Shown here piece after piece: positions 6,876 to 11,341 of a stretch of DNA of 11,341 nt (position 1 is its first letter; each line of letters starts with the position of its first letter). Origin of the DNA: Rikenellaceae bacterium (GTDB taxonomy: Bacteria; Bacteroidota; Bacteroidia; Bacteroidales; UBA932). Below the pieces are notes generated by a model. The model saw only the letters and a list, made by a program, of their open reading frames with translations. It did no database searches and had not been told where the DNA came from. The stretch is from the NCBI GenBank assembly GCA_003520315.1, contig DOVA01000145.1, forward strand, positions 1-11,341, in the 5' to 3' direction. A program made the position numbers and the translations under genes.

Positions 6876-8081
6876 TTAGAAATTGAGATTCATAGCTTTC
6901 ATGATTTTTTTAGGAATTTCGGTATTATCCATTCTCCCGTTAAAGAGATAATCTCCGGCACCTATCGAATAAACAGGAACATATACTCCTGTGTGACCTG
7001 ATGTTGTCCAACCAATGTTTGCCTTAGTATTTATTGTTTCGTTATCTTTGATTGTCTCGTTATCAACGGCAAAAGATCTATCTTGCGTATTCAAAACATC
7101 CAAATTAAGATGGTTGCCGCCCTTATTTCTTCCAAGTGAAGCTCCTCCTGTATCATGATCCGCAGTAACTATAATAAGAGTCTCTTTAGGATGCTTCAGA
7201 TAAAATTGGTATGCAACTTCTACGGCGTCAGCAAAATCGATTATTTCGAGAATATCCGTTTTGGCATCGTTACTGTGTGCAGCCCAATCTATTTTACCTC
7301 CTTCTGCCATCATAAAAAAACCATGTTTGTTCTTACTCAAATGATCAATGCCGGCTTTAACCACATCGCATAATTTAAGGTCGTTATCTTTTCTGTCAAT
7401 GGCAAACGGAAGATCAGATTCTTTGCCTTCCTCCTGAAATAAAGCAACTTTTTTTGAATTTTTAACTTTTTCAATTTCGGACAATCCTCTTATTATGGTA
7501 TAGTTACTATCTGCTAGAATCTTGAAAATATCTTGTTTATCTCCATTTTTGCCCCTTGGTTCAGAAAAATCACCCCCTCCAACAAATTCAAAACCACTCT
7601 TTGGCAATTGGAGAGATATTTCGTAATAGTTTCTTCTGTTGGCATTGTTCGCATAAAATGATGCAGGTGTTGCTTGTTCAAGTTGAACTGTTGAGATTAT
7701 TCCAATAGAATAGCCCTTTTCATGAAGCATGTACGTTATACTCTTTAACTTGTTGGTGTCAGAATCAACACCTAACATATAGTTCTTCGTTTTCTTTCCA
7801 GTAGAAAGAGCTGTTCCTGCTGCTGCTGAACATGTAATATGATAATTTGCAGAATGTGTTGAGCAAAACCCAAATGATGGAAATTTTGAAAAGACAAGTG
7901 GTTCAGATCCGATAATGCCTTTTTTTGAGGCAAGATATGTTTCTGTTAGTGCAACTTGAGAAATTCCCATGCCATCGCCAATAAAAAGAAAGACATACTT
8001 TGTACGGTCATTACCTCCTAAACATATTGTTGATGGAAAAATTATTATTGCAATGATAATTAAAATGAATCTGTTTTTCAT
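6876..8081 (-). CDS. Exported alkaline phosphatase (PhoA family)
   Basis: I choose the ATG at 8081 (401 residues) because it begins directly with a signal peptide (MKNRFILIIIAIIIFPSTIC); an in-frame ATG at 8108 would add nine residues in front of it. Alkaline phosphatase motifs are in order: metal ligand Asp36 in FIGDGMG; nucleophile Ser85 in CSAAAGTALSTG; TPA at 138-140 and Arg149 at the position of E. coli Arg166; MAEGGKIDWAAHSND (258-272) with Glu260, Asp265 and His269; TADHDTGG (306-313) with Asp308 and His309; and His363 in SGHTGVYVP. All direct zinc and magnesium ligands appear present. The usual Asp just before the nucleophile is Cys84, and the position of E. coli Asp153 is Gln136. Expected role: periplasmic hydrolysis of phosphomonoesters to release phosphate. 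It follows a hairpin after the ExbD genes and leads into the GHL10 gene. I see no convincing PhoB-like site or promoter upstream. Confidence 0.92.
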   Translation of the reverse strand: MKNRFILIIIAIIIFPSTICLGGNDRTKYVFLFIGDGMGISQVALTETYLASKKGIIGSEPLVFSKFPSFGFCSTHSANYHITCSAAAGTALSTGKKTKNYMLGVDSDTNKLKSITYMLHEKGYSIGIISTVQLEQATPASFYANNANRRNYYEISLQLPKSGFEFVGGGDFSEPRGKNGDKQDIFKILADSNYTIIRGLSEIEKVKNSKKVALFQEEGKESDLPFAIDRKDNDLKLCDVVKAGIDHLSKNKHGFFMMAEGGKIDWAAHSNDAKTDILEIIDFADAVEVAYQFYLKHPKETLIIVTADHDTGGASLGRNKGGNHLNLDVLNTQDRSFAVDNETIKDNETINTKANIGWTTSGHTGVYVPVYSIGAGDYLFNGRMDNTEIPKKIMKAMNLNF

Positions 8082-8110
8082 TAAAAAAGGGTGGTTTAAA
8101 TATAACAATA

Positions 8111-8143
8111 AAGGGTGCCCTAAATTTAAATAGGTGCACCCTT
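8111..8143 (-). terminator. Hairpin after the exb cluster, probable intrinsic terminator
   Basis: On the minus strand, AAGGGTGC (8143-8136) pairs with GCACCCTT (8118-8111), and CCTA (8134-8131) pairs with TAGG (8122-8119). This leaves one bulged base at 8135 and an 8-base loop. The next 13 bases are T-rich (9 of 13). It begins 22 bases past the stop of the last exbD gene and is the only strong GC-containing stem between annotated genes in the window. It could act instead as a processing or attenuation structure for the phosphatase gene. Confidence 0.55.
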
Positions 8144-8164
8144 ATAGTACAATTGTATAGGCAA

Positions 8165-8638
8165 TTATATGCTAGGTTCAGATTCCGGTTTTCTTGCAGA
8201 GTACATAATTTTAAGAGCTGAACACCTTCTAAGTTCCTGCTTAATATCAGTGATAATACCCATTCTGACATTTTGATCAGCCTTTATGCATACTGTCATG
8301 AACTGCTTGTCAGCTTCTGATAGGGATTCTCTTTCTGCAGCAATAAAATCACGTATATCATCGATAGTCTTGAAAGAATCGTTTAGCTGTATTCGAGCAT
8401 CAGTACCGTATTTACTTTGTTCAGCACGGATAGGTGTTCCAACATAAATATGCGCAGCCAAATCTTTTCTTTCAAGTTTTGCAGCCTCAGAAGCTTCAGG
8501 TAATTTGAATTCAACCTTCCTTGTAACCTCCCGGATAGTTGTTGTAATCATAAAGAAGAACAGCAACATGAACACAACATCAGGCAATGACGACGTGCTA
8601 ATCGGCGCCATTGTTTTAGTTTTTTTATTTGCAATCAT
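8165..8638 (-). CDS. ExbD/TolR family proton-channel subunit (second of two)
   Basis: The 157-residue protein has the ExbD plan: a short cytoplasmic N-terminus, one transmembrane helix (about 18-36) and a periplasmic domain. Asp20, at the start of the helix in SSLPDVVFMLLFF, is at the position of the essential ExbD/TolR aspartate that carries protons. The periplasmic part (about 60-148) ends with VCIKADQNVRMGIITDIKQELRR, the typical ExbD region of K/R-A-D followed by a helix. The start at 8638 is set by a good Shine-Dalgarno. It lies 15 bases after the other exbD gene and differs from it in sequence and length, which fits two distinct ExbD subunits working with one ExbB. The likely partner that transmits force is a TonB-like protein; none lies in this cluster. 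Confidence 0.9.
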   Translation of the reverse strand: MIANKKTKTMAPISTSSLPDVVFMLLFFFMITTTIREVTRKVEFKLPEASEAAKLERKDLAAHIYVGTPIRAEQSKYGTDARIQLNDSFKTIDDIRDFIAAERESLSEADKQFMTVCIKADQNVRMGIITDIKQELRRCSALKIMYSARKPESEPSI

Positions 8639-8646
8639 ATTATATT

Positions 8647-8654
8647 CTCCTTTC
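8647..8654 (-). promoter_or_regulatory. Shine-Dalgarno site of the second exbD gene
   Basis: GAAAGGAG ends 8 bases before the ATG at 8638; its first G is the last base of the preceding gene's TAG stop. This supports the chosen start rather than the in-frame Met10. Confidence 0.72.
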
Positions 8655-9232
8655 TAATATTTTTTACCAGTATCCTTTGGTTCTGCTTCAGAAATGTTCT
8701 GAGGGATAGCCTTTCTTACTATTTCCTGTTTGGCTTCGTCTAGAGCAAAGAATGACTTGCCAAAATGCTCAAGAGCGAATTGATTTCGGACCTCATTAAC
8801 TGCTTTGACCAATTCGTTTTGAACCCTTATATAGGCATCATAGCTTGTCCCACGAGTATTCTGAAGTGAGATAATACCTTTGGAAACAGGATACATCCCA
8901 AACCCTTCAATGAATTTATCCTCTTTTTCAGGGAGAGATGGATCATTGTTGGGATTTAAAAGGAACTCCTTTGCCTTGTCTTTCAACATAGATATGTCAA
9001 TGATCTGGCCTCCTGCAAAAAGTCTGTCAGATTCATTAATCCTTACAACCAAAACATTTCTACGGTTGACCTTCTGATCTACAACCTTCTGATTCTTATC
9101 AGGCATTGGTGGTAAACGACGCTGAAGGCCAGAATTGGAGTCCATGTTCGATGTTATAAGGAAAAACACCAGAATTATGAAAGCCATATCGGCAGTAGAG
9201 CTCGCGTTAACTTGATTTACTGGTCTTGCCAT
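8654..9232 (-). CDS. ExbD/TolR family proton-channel subunit (first of two)
   Basis: This is a 192-residue ExbD-like protein. A short N-terminus leads to a transmembrane helix at about 13-30, with Asp15 in SSTADMAFIILVFFLI at the conserved proton-carrying position. The periplasmic domain is longer than in E. coli ExbD (141 residues in total): after the strand VLVVRINESDRLFAGGQIID (60-79) there is a loop-rich stretch at 90-127 with little family resemblance. A helix-strand end follows (TSYDAYIRVQNELVKAVNEVRNQFA) and a charged tail (QNISEAEPKDTGKKY). It starts 3 bases after the 4-TM gene stop and has no Shine-Dalgarno, which suggests translational coupling. It probably shares one membrane complex with the neighbouring ExbB and second ExbD. 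Confidence 0.88.
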   Translation of the reverse strand: MARPVNQVNASSTADMAFIILVFFLITSNMDSNSGLQRRLPPMPDKNQKVVDQKVNRRNVLVVRINESDRLFAGGQIIDISMLKDKAKEFLLNPNNDPSLPEKEDKFIEGFGMYPVSKGIISLQNTRGTSYDAYIRVQNELVKAVNEVRNQFALEHFGKSFFALDEAKQEIVRKAIPQNISEAEPKDTGKKY

Positions 9233-9235
9233 GTT

Positions 9236-9658
9236 TTATTTTCTGTTTTGGATAATGGATTTGATACCTCCTCCTATAATAACTAAAATCGAAGCTCCAA
9301 GCATAAGATAAGTAATGATAAGCGCAGTATCGGTAAGTTTAAGAGTTTGTGCACTTGGAGGTGTTTCAATCATAAGTCCTTCAATAGGTGCTCCGGAAGC
9401 TAAAAGATAACCGGCTACACACACAATAACTACTAGAAGAATGGTCAACAGCATCTTCTTAATTTTTTTTGGATATTGCAAAAGAAGAGGCAGCGGAAGA
9501 ACCAATGCTAGAATTGCTGATAAGGCCAACAGTATATATCCAAAATAAAGAATAACATCTATCATCTTTTCTGATTCGGAATTAGAAAAGAATAATACTG
9601 CCACCAAAGCAATCAGCACAAACATTAATGCTGAAAATATTTTTAAAGCTTTTTGCAT
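9236..9658 (-). CDS. Unknown four-helix membrane protein within the Exb cluster
   Basis: The 140-residue protein is almost entirely hydrophobic, with predicted transmembrane helices at about 7-24, 33-60, 69-88 and 111-130. Short basic loops (PKKIKKM at 63-69 and the terminal KSIIQNRK) would place both of those segments in the cytoplasm. The loop between helices 3 and 4 (89-110, ASGAPIEGLMIETPPSAQTLKL) would face the periplasm. I recognise no catalytic motif and no named family. It sits between exbB (6-base gap) and the first exbD (3-base gap), so it is almost certainly co-expressed with the proton channel and may be a subunit or assembly factor of it. That role is inferred from position only. 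Confidence 0.82.
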   Translation of the reverse strand: MQKALKIFSALMFVLIALVAVLFFSNSESEKMIDVILYFGYILLALSAILALVLPLPLLLQYPKKIKKMLLTILLVVIVCVAGYLLASGAPIEGLMIETPPSAQTLKLTDTALIITYLMLGASILVIIGGGIKSIIQNRK

Positions 9659-9664
9659 AATCTG

Positions 9665-10450
9665 CTATTTTTTACTTTTTACAAGTATGTCTATCAATGA
9701 GACGGATGAGTCTTCCATTGAAAGAACTATAGAGTCAATCTTTGAAACGATATAAGAGTAGAAAAGCTGAAGAATAATGGCAACTATAAGACCTCCAATA
9801 GTTGTGATCAACGCCACTTTCATACCTCCTGCTACGATGTTAGGAGAGATATCACCGGCTTTTTGAATATCATCAAATGCCATGACCAGTCCGATAACTG
9901 TACCGAGGAATCCTAACATAGGTGCTATGGAAATAAAGAGGTTTATCCAGTTAAGGCCACTTTCGAGCTGTGACATTTGAATTGAACCTGAAGAAGAAAT
10001 GGATTTTTCAACCATCTCGATTCCCTCGTCTGCACGGCTGAGCCCTTCATAGAAAATGCTTGCAACAGGACCTTTAGTATTCCGGCAAACTTCTTTTGCT
10101 GCTTCAACTCCACCACTAGCGAGTGCATCTTCAATTTGTTTCAATAGTTTTTCAATATTTGTTGATGCGAGGTTTAAGTAAATGATTCTTTCAATGGCAA
10201 TTGCCAGACCTATGATAAGACACAGGAGAATTGCAGCCATAAATCCCGGGCCACCCTCGATAAATTTTGTCTTAAGCTGTTGGTGAATCGGAATCTCTTT
10301 TTGAACTGTCTGGTCAGAAGAAGGAGCGGCAGTAGAAGCGGCGGCAACACTTGTTGTTGTTGCAGCAGAATCAGGTGTCTGAGCAGAAACATACTGAGCA
10401 GAAATGGCTATTAATCCCACAACTGCCAAAAACATGAAAAATTTTTTCAT
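9665..10450 (-). CDS. ExbB/TolQ/MotA family proton-channel protein with signal peptide
   Basis: I start it at the ATG at 10450 (261 residues), because this gives a clean signal peptide (MKKFFMFLAVVGLIAISAQY, likely cut after Ala23); an in-frame ATG at 10480 would add ten residues before it. A low-complexity Ala/Ser/Thr linker covers 24-47. Three transmembrane helices follow at about 68-92, 168-193 and 208-233. The MotA/TolQ/ExbB core is clear: NWINLFISIAPMLGFLGTVIGL (167-188), FDDIQKAGDISPNIVAGGMKVALITTIGGLIVA (192-224). Thr184 and Thr216/Thr217 match the conserved pore threonines. The family forms the pentameric stator through which protons drive TonB or Tol partners. The signal peptide places the mature N-terminus in the periplasm, as in E. 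coli ExbB. It heads a four-gene cluster with the 4-TM protein and two ExbDs. About 100 bases of A/T-rich DNA upstream hold its presumed promoter, but I find no full consensus match. Confidence 0.92.
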   Translation of the reverse strand: MKKFFMFLAVVGLIAISAQYVSAQTPDSAATTTSVAAASTAAPSSDQTVQKEIPIHQQLKTKFIEGGPGFMAAILLCLIIGLAIAIERIIYLNLASTNIEKLLKQIEDALASGGVEAAKEVCRNTKGPVASIFYEGLSRADEGIEMVEKSISSSGSIQMSQLESGLNWINLFISIAPMLGFLGTVIGLVMAFDDIQKAGDISPNIVAGGMKVALITTIGGLIVAIILQLFYSYIVSKIDSIVLSMEDSSVSLIDILVKSKK

Positions 10451-10553
10451 AAATTTTTGAATAATTAAAGTATTAAACAATGTATATTAAATAGTTATCA
10501 ATTTTAACCAAAAGTTAAATTCGATGCAATTTATAAAGAATTTTATAAAATTA

Positions 10554-11341
10554 CTAATCTATTGAAATTTCACCCCTTAAATTTTTTGATAATAAATTTA
10601 CAATATTTTGATTGTCAAAGTTATGACCTAGAATAAAAAATAATTTTGTCAATGCTGCTTCTGTTGTACTGTCGTAACCACTTTGAACTCCTATTTTTTT
10701 TAACAGAATTCCTGTAGAATATGCTTCCATATTTACACTCCCTGCGGGGCACTGAGTCACATTCAAAATAATAAGACCTTGGTTGATGGAATTTTTAAGC
10801 AAAGATATCAACCAGTCAAATGTGGGAGCATTTCCTGAACCATAGGTTTCAAGTATTATGGCTCTCAATCCATTTATTCTTAGAAAGCTTTCTACCACAT
10901 ATTGAGAGATACCGGGAAAGATTTTGAGAATTGCAACATTTGTGTCAAGACTGGTATTAATTTTAAATTGCTGTCCCCACTTTTCAGGATATGATATGAA
11001 GTTTCTATTATATTTAATATGTATGCCTACTTCTGCAAGATATGGGTAATTGGCTGATCTGAAAGCCCGGAAATTTTCAGCATTATCCTTTGTTGTCCGG
11101 TTCCCTCTATACAGTCTGCTTTCAAAGTATACGCAAACTTCTGGGACTATTGCTCTGCCATTGTCGTCACGAGCTGCTGCAATTTCTATTGAAGATATAA
11201 GATTCTCTTTTCCGTCAGTACGAAGCATCCCTATGGGAAGCTGACTTCCTGTGAATATCACGGGTTTCTCAAGATTTTCGAGCATAAAACTCAGTGCAGA
11301 GGCAGAATAAGACATAGTATCTGTCCCGTGAAGTATCACAA
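10554..11341 (-). CDS. ansA: Type I L-asparaginase, N-terminal part missing at window edge
   Basis: The frame is open to the right edge; the GTG at 11339 is an internal Val codon. About 262 residues are present, roughly the last three quarters, if the family length is about 340. The asparaginase signature VILHGTDTM (fragment residues 1-9) holds the catalytic Thr6-Asp7 pair. GSQLPIGMLRTDGKENL (31-47) follows, and Lys84 in GNRTTKDNAENF matches the catalytic lysine of the Thr-Lys-Asp triad. C-terminal NVTQCPAGSVN and DSTTEAALTKL are characteristic of the cytoplasmic AnsA-type enzymes rather than exported AnsB. The first active-site Thr lies outside the window. Reaction: L-asparagine to L-aspartate and ammonia. 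It ends 104 bases before exbB, with a 14-base A/T palindrome directly after the stop. Confidence 0.93.
   Translation of the reverse strand, partial: VILHGTDTMSYSASALSFMLENLEKPVIFTGSQLPIGMLRTDGKENLISSIEIAAARDDNGRAIVPEVCVYFESRLYRGNRTTKDNAENFRAFRSANYPYLAEVGIHIKYNRNFISYPEKWGQQFKINTSLDTNVAILKIFPGISQYVVESFLRINGLRAIILETYGSGNAPTFDWLISLLKNSINQGLIILNVTQCPAGSVNMEAYSTGILLKKIGVQSGYDSTTEAALTKLFFILGHNFDNQNIVNLLSKNLRGEISID

Noticed and set aside
5365..8081. Polysaccharide utilisation locus
   Set aside because: There are no SusC/SusD, sulfatase, other CAZyme or sensor genes next to the GHL10 gene.
8082..8108. Upstream ATG of the alkaline phosphatase at 8108
   Set aside because: The nine extra residues precede a complete signal peptide beginning at the ATG at 8081.
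8011..8271. Minus-strand frame bridging the end of the second exbD and the start of the phosphatase
   Set aside because: It is out of frame with both genes, crosses the hairpin and has no recognisable domain.
10451..10480. Upstream ATG of exbB at 10480
   Set aside because: The ATG at 10450 begins a standard Lys-Lys signal peptide; the ten-residue extension has no support.
10501..10520. Dyad TTTAAC-N5-GTTAAA with AACTTTTG upstream of exbB as a promoter or operator
   Set aside because: The -7 element has one mismatch, no proper -33 TTG lies at 19-21 bases, and such dyads are expected by chance in A/T-rich DNA.
10539..10552. Perfect 14-base palindrome AATTTTATAAAATT just after the asparaginase stop
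   Set aside because: It is purely A/T, in very A/T-rich DNA, would form a weak stem and has no T-run; I do not call it a terminator or operator.

Overview
The window looks like ordinary chromosomal DNA from a member of the Bacteroidota, probably Bacteroidales-like. The reasons are: a low-GC genome with few Shine-Dalgarno sites, a promoter of the Bacteroidota form TTG-N19-TAnnTTTG, an ExbB / small membrane protein / ExbD / ExbD cluster, a TonB-like protein, and several proteins of a kind common in that phylum (S41 C-terminal protease, GHL10 glycosidase-like protein, eukaryote-like long-chain acyl-CoA synthetase tail). I see no phage, insertion sequence, CRISPR array, tRNA or rRNA.

Layout. Positions 1-2580, plus strand: a tight run of three genes, namely the 3' end of an AMP-forming acyl-CoA synthetase, a dCMP deaminase and a membrane-anchored S41 (CtpA-type) protease. 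Everything else is on the minus strand. Read in the direction of transcription from the right edge, it holds: an L-asparaginase fragment (11341-10554); an Exb-type proton-channel cluster (exbB, unknown 4-TM protein, exbD, exbD; 10450-8165) closed by a strong hairpin; an exported alkaline phosphatase and an exported GHL10 protein with a C-terminal FN3-like domain (8081-5365); then asnS, udk and a TonB-like gene (5306-2555) behind a good Bacteroidota promoter. The TonB-like gene converges on the protease gene and their last 26 bases overlap.

How the genes fit together. Two themes are visible. One is the cell envelope: a TonB-like protein, an ExbB/ExbD motor with two different ExbD subunits and an uncharacterised membrane protein, a periplasmic-facing protease, an exported phosphatase and an exported glycosidase-like protein. 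The other is housekeeping: pyrimidine metabolism (dCMP deaminase, uridine kinase), asparagine metabolism (AsnRS, asparaginase) and lipid activation. The least explained element is the 4-TM protein inside the Exb cluster. No clearly exotic system is present; the other points of interest are residue substitutions at catalytic positions and some regulatory or overlap structures.
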